Position numbers and translations under genes: made by a program. From Geodermatophilus sp. DSM 45219 (lineage in GTDB: Bacteria; Actinomycetota; Actinomycetes; Mycobacteriales; Geodermatophilaceae): a stretch of DNA of 64,000 nt. Shown here piece after piece: positions 32,638 through 39,289 of the stretch. The notes beneath the pieces are model-generated. The model was not told the DNA's origin and made no database searches. It saw only the letters and a program-made list of their open reading frames with translations. The stretch lies in NCBI RefSeq assembly GCF_900104025.1, contig NZ_FNIQ01000003.1, positions 1 through 64,000 on the forward strand, written 5' to 3'. Numbering within the stretch: the first letter of the stretch is position 1; every line of letters starts with the position of its first letter.

Positions 32638-34011
32638 GTGAGCCCCTCCACCCGCACCCCCCTCCTCGGCCGGGGCTCCTGGTCGGAGACCAGCCGGATC
32701 GCCGACATCCTCCGCAAGGAGACCGTCGGCGGGGCGCTCCTCCTGGTGGCGGCGGCCATCGCGCTGGTGTGGGCCAACTCCCCCTGGGGTGGCGCGTACG
32801 AGACCCTGCGCGACACCGAGGTCGGCCCGGCGGCGCTCCACCTCGACCTGTCGCTGGGTACCTGGGCGGCCGACGGCCTGCTGGCTGTCTTCTTCTTCGT
32901 CGCCGGGCTGGAGCTCAAGCGCGAGTTCGTCGCCGGCGACCTGCGCGACCCGCGCCGCGCGGCGCTGCCGATCGCCGCGGCGGTGGGCGGCATGGCCGTG
33001 CCGGCCCTGTTCTTCGTGCTGGTGAACCTCGGCCGGGACGACGGCGCGCTGCGCGGGTGGGCGATCCCGTCGGCGACCGACATCGCCTTCGCCCTCGCCG
33101 TCCTGGCGGTCATCAGCACGCACCTACCGGCGGCGCTGCGCACCTTCCTGCTCACCCTCGCCGTGGTCGACGACCTGCTGGCGATCGTGGTGATCGCGGT
33201 CTTCTACACCGACGACTTCTCGCTGACCGCCCTGCTGCTGTCCTTCCTGCCGCTGGCGGTGTTCGGGTTGCTCGTGCAGAGGCGGATCCGGTCCTGGTGG
33301 CTGCTGCTGCCGCTCGCGGCGGTCACCTGGGTGCTCATGCACGAGTCCGGGGTGCACGCCACCGTCGCCGGCGTGCTGCTGGCGTTCACCGTCCCGGTGG
33401 TGCGCAGCGAGGCCGCGGGCGGCCCGGACGCCGGCCCGGGCCTGGCCGAGCACTTCGAGCACCGCATCCGGCCGATCTCGGCCGGCATCGCGGTGCCGGT
33501 GTTCGCGTTCTTCTCCGCCGGCGTCGCGGTCGGCGGGCTCTCCGGGCTCACCGAGTCGGTCACCGACAGCGTCGCCGTCGGCATCACCGTCGGGCTGGTG
33601 CTCGGCAAGGCGATCGGCATCACCGGGGCCACCTGGCTGGTGTCCCGCTTCACCCGCGCGGAGCTCGACGAGAGCCTCGGCTGGCCCGACGTCCTCGGGC
33701 TCGCCCTGCTCGGGGGCATCGGGTTCACCGTCTCGCTGCTGATCACCGAGCTGGCCTTCGGCATGGGCACCGAGACCTACGACCACGCCAAGGTCGGCAT
33801 CCTCACCGGCACCCTGCTGGCCGCGCTGGTGGCCACCGTCGTGCTGCGGCTGCGCAACCGCCGCTACCGGCGGATCTACGAGGAGGAGCGGGCCGACTTC
33901 GACCAGGACGGCGTCCCGGACGTCTACCAGCGCGAGACCGTCGACGACCGCGCCGACCACCGGCTGGACCGGGACGGCACACGCCCCCCCGGCGGTTCCG
34001 CCGACGGCTGA
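32638..34011 (+). CDS. nhaA: Na+/H+ antiporter NhaA
   Basis: Sodium/proton antiporter of the inner membrane that exports Na+ (or Li+) for pH and salt homeostasis. 457 residues with about 12 segments; the ion-binding Asp pair is visible in [18 protein letters not shown], the [14 protein letters not shown] segment precedes it, and [15 protein letters not shown] is the conserved late segment. A charged C-terminal tail ([16 protein letters not shown]...) extends about 50 residues past the last segment. GTG 32638 follows GGAG by 7 nt. The leader upstream is probably regulatory. Confidence 0.95.
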   Translation: MSPSTRTPLLGRGSWSETSRIADILRKETVGGALLLVAAAIALVWANSPWGGAYETLRDTEVGPAALHLDLSLGTWAADGLLAVFFFVAGLELKREFVAGDLRDPRRAALPIAAAVGGMAVPALFFVLVNLGRDDGALRGWAIPSATDIAFALAVLAVISTHLPAALRTFLLTLAVVDDLLAIVVIAVFYTDDFSLTALLLSFLPLAVFGLLVQRRIRSWWLLLPLAAVTWVLMHESGVHATVAGVLLAFTVPVVRSEAAGGPDAGPGLAEHFEHRIRPISAGIAVPVFAFFSAGVAVGGLSGLTESVTDSVAVGITVGLVLGKAIGITGATWLVSRFTRAELDESLGWPDVLGLALLGGIGFTVSLLITELAFGMGTETYDHAKVGILTGTLLAALVATVVLRLRNRRYRRIYEEERADFDQDGVPDVYQRETVDDRADHRLDRDGTRPPGGSADG

Positions 34012-34331
34012 ACTACTGCGTTGCCGAGTCCCCGGACGCGACGTACCGTCGACGTACGCGAGAGAGGAGGTGGTCCGAACAATTGAATTCTTATCGGACT
34101 CGTGAGGTGGCTGTCCGCTAGCCGCCGTCCAGATGGGCCGCCCGTTCGGAGTGGAATCCGAACGGTGGCACGATCGCCCGTCCGTCGTACGGCGGCGAGC
34201 GAGAACCGGACAGTCACCCGACCCCCGGGCCGCCGACATTTGTCCAGTCGGCCCACGTGCAGCCCCTGGCCCCGCCAGGCAGGTCGCCGTGGAGCAGCCC
34301 GGGGGTTGTCCGTTCTCCGGGGAGGTCCACG
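34012..34331 (+). other. Intergenic region with AT-rich conserved-looking patch, repeat and perfect hairpin
   Basis: 320 bp without a conventional gene. Three signals stand out. CGACGTAC is repeated directly at 34039-34046 and 34050-34057. AGGAGG at 34065-34070 precedes an AT-rich patch (34078-34098) that is far below local GC; it could code for a 12-residue peptide from TTG 34084 (LNSYRTREVAVR, stop TAG) or an 11-residue one from GTG. A perfect 9-bp hairpin follows: CCGTTCGGA (34142-34150), 6-nt loop, TCCGAACGG (34157-34165). A leader-peptide/attenuator layout is possible; the hairpin may equally be the nhaA terminator. Confidence 0.45.
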
Positions 34332-35033
34332 GTGCCCGCCGGCCACTCGGTCGAGACCGACCCCTCCCCCGGCGCCTGGGTCGCCGCCGCGCTGCGCCGC
34401 GACCGCTCCGTCGCCTCCCTCGTCCCCCCGGTCTTCGCCGCCTACGCCCGGGTCCTGCACCCCGCCGTGCGCTACGCCGGGGACGACGACGTCGACGTCC
34501 GCTGGGACGAGGTCGCGGCCCACAACGGGACCACCGCCCATCGGCTGATGCAGTGGCCGGCCCTCACCGGCTCGTGGGAGCACGTCGGCGAGGAGGACCA
34601 GCCCGGCGTCTGGAACGACCACCCCGCCGAGGGTCACCTCCCCGCGCACGTCGCCCGCACGCTGGCCGGGCTGCTCGCCGGGTGGACGGCGACGCCGCAG
34701 GAGTGCTGGTTCGGCTGGTGCGACGACGGCTCCCCCGACCGCCCGCACCTGTCACTGCCCAGGTGCGACGTCCTGCTGCGCTCCGGGCCGGTCGAGCTGG
34801 CCTCGGCCAACTTCGCCCCCGAGCCGCAGGAGCAGAGCGCGGCGGTGTGGTGGCCGGCCGACCGCGCCTGGCTCGTCGCCACCGGCCCCACGCTGATGAG
34901 CACCTACGTCGGCGGGCCGGCCGGTGCGGTGGACGCGCTGCTGGCCTCCCTGCTCGAGGTCCACCCGGCGTCCCCCGGCGACCCCGTGGGCTTCGACGCC
35001 GACCGGGTCAACCCCGCGCCGTCGCGCTTCTGA
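34332..35033 (+). CDS. Conserved hypothetical protein
   Basis: 233 residues, soluble, no signal peptide. It is rich in Trp (SWEHVGEEDQPGVWND, QECWFGWCDD, AAVWWPADRAWLVATG) and acidic residues. I recognise a family of similar-length actinobacterial proteins with the LxSGPxxxA...WWPxDRAW pattern and no assigned function. GTG 34332 has GGGGAGG 6 nt upstream. It converges on the DUF885 gene with hairpin copy G between. Confidence 0.8.
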   Translation: MPAGHSVETDPSPGAWVAAALRRDRSVASLVPPVFAAYARVLHPAVRYAGDDDVDVRWDEVAAHNGTTAHRLMQWPALTGSWEHVGEEDQPGVWNDHPAEGHLPAHVARTLAGLLAGWTATPQECWFGWCDDGSPDRPHLSLPRCDVLLRSGPVELASANFAPEPQEQSAAVWWPADRAWLVATGPTLMSTYVGGPAGAVDALLASLLEVHPASPGDPVGFDADRVNPAPSRF

Positions 35034-35037
35034 AAGA

Positions 35038-35093
35038 GGACCCCTCTGCCCCCCACGCCTCGCGAGCTCGGCGCGGGTCCCTGCAGAGGGGCC
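35038..35093. terminator. Bidirectional hairpin, repeat family copy G
   Basis: GGACCCCTCTGC and GCAGAGGGGCC pair over 11 positions around cgcGAGCtcggcG, between two convergent genes. It is the same subtype as copy A but in the opposite orientation. Confidence 0.78.
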
Positions 35094-35118
35094 GCCCCGG
35101 TACGCCACGGGTCCTCTC

Positions 35119-36810
35119 TCAGAGGACGGCGAGCTCCGCGGCGAGGTCGTCGAGGCCCAGCGAGCCCTGGGAGAGAGCCGCCATGTGCCAGGCCCGGCGG
35201 TCGAACGCCGCACCCCGGGCCCGCTCGGCGGCCGCCCGGCCCTCGCGCCAGGCGCGCTCCCCGAGCTTGTAGCTGATCGCCTGGCCCGGCAGCCCCAGGT
35301 AGCGGACCAGCTCGCTGTCGAGGAACGCCGGGGTCGCGCCGCTGTGCTCGCCGAGGAAGGCCCGCCCGAGCTCCGGCGTCCACGGCCGGCCGCGGGAGCC
35401 GGCCAGCGCGCCCTCGGCGTCGTCCGGGACGGGCAGCCCCAGGTGCATGCCGATGTCGATGACCACCCGCACCGCCCGCAGTTGCTGCGCGTCCAGGTAG
35501 CCCAGCCGCGTGCCCGGGTCGGCGAAGTGGCCCAGCTCGTCCATCAGCCGCTCGGCGTACAGCGCCCAGCCCTCGACGTTGGCGCCGACCGAGCCCAGCG
35601 ACGTCTGGTAGGTCGACAGCTGCCCGGAGACGTAGGCCCACTGGGCCAGCTGCAGGTGGTGGCCCGGGACGCCCTCGTGGTACCAGATCGAGGTCAGGTC
35701 CCAGAGCGGGAAGCGCTCTCGGCCCAGCGTGGGCAGCCAGGTCCGGCCCGGGCGGGAGAGGTCCTGCGAGGGGCGGGTGTAGTACGGCGCGGCGGCGCTC
35801 CCGGGCGGCGCGATCATCGCCTCGACCCGGCGCACCGGCTCGGCGAGGTCGAAGTGCACGCCGTCGAGCGCGGTGATCGCCTCGTCCATCATCGACTGCA
35901 GCCGCGCGCGGATCGCCTCCTCGCCCTCGACCGCGGGACCGTGCACGTCCAGCCAGCGCATCGCCTCCATCGGCGTCGCACCGGCCAGCACCCGCTCGGC
36001 CTCGGCCCGCTGCTCGGCGAGGATCCGCCGGTGCTCGGCCCAGCCCCAGCCGTAGGCCTCCTCCAGGCCGTCGCCGGCACCGAGGTCCGAGCCGGTCCAC
36101 CGCCGGGCGGCCAGCGCGTACCGGTCGCGGCCCACGGCGTCCGGCGTCCCCTCCGCCTGCGGCAGGTAGCCGTCGCGGAGGAAGTCCCGGACCTCGGCCA
36201 CCGCCGCGTCGGCGGCGCGCGCGGCGTCGTCCAGCTCGCCGCGCAGCGCCTCCGGGCCGCGGGCGGCGAACGAGCCGTAGAACGGCCCGGCCAGCCACTC
36301 GCCGAGCTGCTCCACCACGGTCGACACCTGGCGCGGCGCGACCAGCAGGCCCCGGCGGGCGCCCTCCTCGAGCGACGCGCGGAAGCCGCGGTGCGCCTCC
36401 GGCACCCGGGCCATCCGCCGGGCGACGACGGCCCAGTCCTCCTCCGACGCCGTCGGCATGAGCAGGAACACCTGGCGGATCGAGTGCACCGGGCTGGAGA
36501 GGTTGGACAGCGCCCGCAGGCCCTCGCCGGCCTCGTGCGCGGCCAGCTCCGCGCCCAGCCGCTCGCGCAGCAGCCGGGCGCAGCGGCGCTCGACCGGGTC
36601 GTCGTCCAGCGACGGGTCGGCCGCCAGCACCCGGTCGAGCCCGGCGAGGGTGTCGCGGGCCAGCTGCGCCTCGGCCTCGAGCCCGGCCGGGCTGACGTCG
36701 GGCAGCCGGTCGTCGCCGGGGCGGGTGCCCAGTGAGGTGGCGACGATCGGGTCGAGGTCGCAGACCGCGTCGACGTACGCGTCGGCCACCTGCCGGGGCG
36801 TGCTGCTCAC
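35119..36810 (-). CDS. DUF885 family metallopeptidase-like protein
   Basis: 563 residues. The zinc-binding region WYHEGVPGHHLQLAQW (residues ~370-390) is the DUF885 counterpart of HExxH, with a downstream NVEGWALYAERLMDELG providing the glutamate ligand. The N-terminus (PRQVADAYVDAVCDLDPIVATSLG) and the C-terminal SYKLGERAWREGR are typical. The family is related to M32/M3-like peptidases, substrates unknown. No signal peptide, so cytosolic. GTG 36810 overlaps the stop of the nitrobindin-like gene (GTGA). Confidence 0.92.
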   Translation of the reverse strand: MSSTPRQVADAYVDAVCDLDPIVATSLGTRPGDDRLPDVSPAGLEAEAQLARDTLAGLDRVLAADPSLDDDPVERRCARLLRERLGAELAAHEAGEGLRALSNLSSPVHSIRQVFLLMPTASEEDWAVVARRMARVPEAHRGFRASLEEGARRGLLVAPRQVSTVVEQLGEWLAGPFYGSFAARGPEALRGELDDAARAADAAVAEVRDFLRDGYLPQAEGTPDAVGRDRYALAARRWTGSDLGAGDGLEEAYGWGWAEHRRILAEQRAEAERVLAGATPMEAMRWLDVHGPAVEGEEAIRARLQSMMDEAITALDGVHFDLAEPVRRVEAMIAPPGSAAAPYYTRPSQDLSRPGRTWLPTLGRERFPLWDLTSIWYHEGVPGHHLQLAQWAYVSGQLSTYQTSLGSVGANVEGWALYAERLMDELGHFADPGTRLGYLDAQQLRAVRVVIDIGMHLGLPVPDDAEGALAGSRGRPWTPELGRAFLGEHSGATPAFLDSELVRYLGLPGQAISYKLGERAWREGRAAAERARGAAFDRRAWHMAALSQGSLGLDDLAAELAVL

Positions 36811-37352
36811 CGCAGCCGCTCCAGGCGGGCGGACATCGTGGGACGCAGCGGCCCGTCGGCGCCCGCACGGTCGATCGCGTACATGAGCGCGCCCTCGACG
36901 ATGCCGTACAACCGGACGGCGCGGGACACCTCCGGGGCATCCGGCGTCCGGGCCAGGACGTCGCTGGTCAGCTCCCAGCTGGTCGTCGTCCGGGCCGTGC
37001 CGACGTAGAGCTCGACCAGCCCGTCGGGGCTGGTGACCAGCAGCTCGACGTCGTCCCCGCCGCGCGGCCGCCAGAACCCGGACTCCCGCACGGCGGGCCC
37101 GACGACCTGCCCGTCGTCGGTGAGCCGCCAGGTGCGCGAGTCGTAGGCGAGGAAGCCGCGGCCGTCGTGGCTGAACCGGACCCACTGGCCGAACCGGTGG
37201 TCCCCCGCAGGCCCGGCGGCCTGCCCCTCGCCGTGCCACTCGCCCAGCAGCGGCAGGACGGCCAGCAGCTCCTCGGACACGTCCGGGCCGGAGCGGACGT
37301 CGACGGTGTCGGGGACCGGCAGCACGGTACCGCCGCTCGCGGACTCGGTCAT
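36807..37352 (-). CDS. Nitrobindin-like (FABP-type beta-barrel) protein, heme ligand apparently absent
   Basis: 181 residues. The nitrobindin barrel starts with LLGEWHGEGQ (GxWxGxG) and runs through FGQWVRFSHDGRGFLAYDSR, VRESGFWRPRG and RLYGIVEGALMYAID. In heme-binding nitrobindins the proximal His lies in the last strand (xxHLSAxLxR); here that stretch reads LRPTMSARLERLR with no histidine, so heme binding is doubtful. Its start overlaps the stop of a 34-codon gene upstream, and its stop overlaps DUF885, giving a three-gene coupled unit. Confidence 0.85.
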   Translation of the reverse strand: MTESASGGTVLPVPDTVDVRSGPDVSEELLAVLPLLGEWHGEGQAAGPAGDHRFGQWVRFSHDGRGFLAYDSRTWRLTDDGQVVGPAVRESGFWRPRGGDDVELLVTSPDGLVELYVGTARTTTSWELTSDVLARTPDAPEVSRAVRLYGIVEGALMYAIDRAGADGPLRPTMSARLERLR

Positions 37353-37453
37353 CGGCGCGCCCCCCCGGGACGACGGGCGAGCCGGGCGGCGCCGTACCCG
37401 CAACCGAGCGCCGCGAGCGACGTCAGGGCGACGAGGACCCAGGCAGAGACCAT
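37349..37453 (-). CDS. 34-residue single-pass membrane peptide
   Basis: A short frame with one hydrophobic segment (AWVLVALTSLAALGCGYGA) and a basic tail (RLARRPGGARR), a classic small membrane peptide with the positive side inside. The ATG lies 7 nt after TACGGT (37466-37461), the leaderless arrangement of this region, and the TGA overlaps the nitrobindin-like ATG. These two independent signals support translation. Too short for any homology call. Confidence 0.55.
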   Translation of the reverse strand: MVSAWVLVALTSLAALGCGYGAARLARRPGGARR

Positions 37454-37491
37454 GCGCTCCACCGTAGGGCCGGCTGGTGACGTGCCGGAAC

Positions 37492-37545
37492 GGCCCCGTC
37501 CAGGGCCCCCTCCTGAGCGTGCGGAGGACGGGGAGGACGGGGTCC
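37492..37545. terminator. Hairpin, repeat family copy H
   Basis: GGCCCCGTCC and GGACGGGGTCC around ctGAGCgtgcGgag, nearly identical in arms to copies B and C. It follows the epimerase stop codon and would protect the downstream minus-strand unit. Confidence 0.78.
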
Positions 37546-37549
37546 TCCC

Positions 37550-38479
37550 TCAGGCGGTCGCCGGCACCGCACCGGCGGTGGCCGCGACCACCTCGTCCCA
37601 GGGCGTGGGGGTGAGCCCGAACGCGGCGGTCGTGGCCGACGCGTCGGTGACGTAGGGCCGGTCGAACTGGTGCCGGACGTCGACGACCTCGCGCACCATC
37701 GGCGAGACCAGGCCGACGGCACGCAGCACCGGCCACGGGACACCGCGCACCCGGGCCGGCGGCCCCCCGACCGCGGCGGCCAGGTCGGTCAGCGCCCGCC
37801 GCTGCGAGCGGGGAGGTGCGCTGGGCACGTGCCAGGCCCTGCCCCAGGCCCGCTCGTCGGTCGCCAGGGCGGCCAGCGTCGAGGCGACGTCCGGCAGGTA
37901 CGCCCAGCTGCGCGGGACGTCGGGGTCGCCGACCACCCACGCGGTCCGCCCCCGGCGCAGGGTCGGCAGCTGCCGGACCAGGTGCGAGTGCGCGGCCGGG
38001 ACCTGCGGGCCCACGAAGTCCGCGGCGCGCGCCTCGGTCACCCGCACCCGGCCGGCCTCGTGCGCGGCCAGCGCGTCGGCCCACATCCCGATCCGGATCC
38101 GCCCCTTGAGGTCCGTCGCGGCCAGCGGGGTGTCCGGTGACATGGGGCCGGTCGGGCTCCCGTAGACGTAGAGGTTGCCCATGGTGACCAGCACCGCGCC
38201 GGTCCGCTCGGCCGCGGTGAGCAGCGCGGCGGCCACCGGCGGCCAGTCGGTCGCCCAGCGGTGGTAGGCGGGGTTGACGGCGTTGTACAGCGCGTCGGCC
38301 CCCTGCGCCGCGGCGGCGAGGGCACCGGCGTCGGCGGCGTCCACCCGCCGGTGCTCGACCGCGTCGGTCGACACCCCGCCGCTGCGCGAGAGCACCCGCA
38401 CCCGGTGTCCCCGGCCGGCGAGCAGGCCGGCGGTGGTCGTCCCGACGGGGCCCTTGCCCACGATCACGTGCAGTGCCAT
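37550..38479 (-). CDS. NAD-dependent epimerase/dehydratase-type (extended SDR) protein
   Basis: 309 residues. Atypical extended SDR: cofactor loop IVGKGPVGTTTAGLLAGRGH (GxGxVG), ALYNAVNPAYHRWATDWPP, VTMGNLYVYG. The active-site Tyr lies in NLYVYGSPTG without the usual YxxxK spacing, so it may be an atypical reductase or a NmrA-like binder. ATG 38479 has AGGAGG 5-6 nt upstream. It is divergent from a TetR regulator and shares two palindromic operators with it, so it is probably the regulated target. Confidence 0.88.
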   Translation of the reverse strand: MALHVIVGKGPVGTTTAGLLAGRGHRVRVLSRSGGVSTDAVEHRRVDAADAGALAAAAQGADALYNAVNPAYHRWATDWPPVAAALLTAAERTGAVLVTMGNLYVYGSPTGPMSPDTPLAATDLKGRIRIGMWADALAAHEAGRVRVTEARAADFVGPQVPAAHSHLVRQLPTLRRGRTAWVVGDPDVPRSWAYLPDVASTLAALATDERAWGRAWHVPSAPPRSQRRALTDLAAAVGGPPARVRGVPWPVLRAVGLVSPMVREVVDVRHQFDRPYVTDASATTAAFGLTPTPWDEVVAATAGAVPATA

Positions 38480-38498
38480 GGCTCCTCCTGGAGTATTT

Positions 38499-38515
38499 CG
38501 AGAGCACCGCTCTCG
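38499..38515. promoter_or_regulatory. TetR operator 1 (epimerase side)
   Basis: CGAGAGC-acc-GCTCTCG, a perfect 7-3-7 inverted repeat. It lies just downstream of the predicted epimerase transcript start (minus-strand -35 TTGACG 38554-38549, 17-bp spacer, -10 GAGCGT 38531-38526). Confidence 0.75.
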
Positions 38516-38551
38516 GATGCGGACGACGCTCGCACGGATGACGAGCACCGT

Positions 38552-38569
38552 CAAGAGCAGTGCTCTCGG
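38552..38569. promoter_or_regulatory. TetR operator 2 (shared)
   Basis: CAAGAGC-agt-GCTCTCGG, nearly identical to operator 1, with centres 53 bp apart (about five helical turns). It overlaps the epimerase -35 and abuts the tetR -35 (TTGCGT 38570-38575, 17-bp spacer, CACCAT 38593-38598, then 6 nt to GTG 38605). Confidence 0.75.
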
Positions 38570-38604
38570 TTGCGTACACCGCTCACCGTGGGCACCATCG
38601 GGAC

Positions 38605-39288
38605 GTGCCGACCTCCGTACGCGAGCGCGTCCGCGCCGAGCTGACCGCCGAGATCACCGCCGCTGCCCGCCGGCAGCTGGCCGAGGTGGGCGCGGCCGGT
38701 CTCTCGCTGCGGGCCGTCGCGCGGGAGCTGGGCATGGCCTCCTCGGCGGTCTACCGCTACTTCCCCAGCCGCGACTCCCTGCTCACCCGCCTGATCACCG
38801 ACGGCTACGACGCCCTCGGGGCGGCCGCGGAGGACGCCGACGACCCGGCCGCGCCCCCGCGGGAGCGCTGGCTGGCAGTGTGCCGCGCGGTCCGGTCGTG
38901 GGCGCGGGCGCACCCGCACGAGTACGCGCTCCTCTACGGCTCCCCCGTGCCCGGCTACGCGGCGCCGCGCGACACCGTCCCGGCCGCGGCGCGCGTCGGC
39001 GTGGTCCTGGGCCGGGTCCTCGGTGACGCGGCCCGCTCCGGCACGCTGCCGGCCACGGCCGGCGACCACCGCGACCCCGAGCTGGTGAGCGACGAGACGG
39101 CCGCCGTCCTCGGCGGGGAGCACCCCGCCCTGGACGACGCCGTGCGACTGCGGGCGCTGCTGGCCTGGAGCGCGCTGTACGGGACGATCAGCTTCGAGCT
39201 CTTCGGCCACCTCGTCGGGTCGGTCGCGGACACCGACCGCTGGTTCGAGGTCGCGATGGGCGAGCTCGTCGGGCTGGTCGGTCTCTGA
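38605..39288 (+). CDS. TetR-family repressor
   Basis: 227 residues. N-terminal TetR HTH: ITAAARRQLAEVGAAGLSLRAVARELGMASSAVYRYFPSRDSLLTRL (residues ~14-60, ends given). The C-terminal ligand domain resembles TetR_C_13-like WHG domains (WARAHPHEYALLYGSPVPGY, LRALLAWSALYGTISFELFGHL). GTG 38605 starts just after the promoter described, and 6 nt after CACCAT. Two matching palindromes in the divergent region make it the likely repressor of itself and the epimerase gene. Confidence 0.93.
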   Translation: MPTSVRERVRAELTAEITAAARRQLAEVGAAGLSLRAVARELGMASSAVYRYFPSRDSLLTRLITDGYDALGAAAEDADDPAAPPRERWLAVCRAVRSWARAHPHEYALLYGSPVPGYAAPRDTVPAAARVGVVLGRVLGDAARSGTLPATAGDHRDPELVSDETAAVLGGEHPALDDAVRLRALLAWSALYGTISFELFGHLVGSVADTDRWFEVAMGELVGLVGL

Positions 39289-39289
39289 C

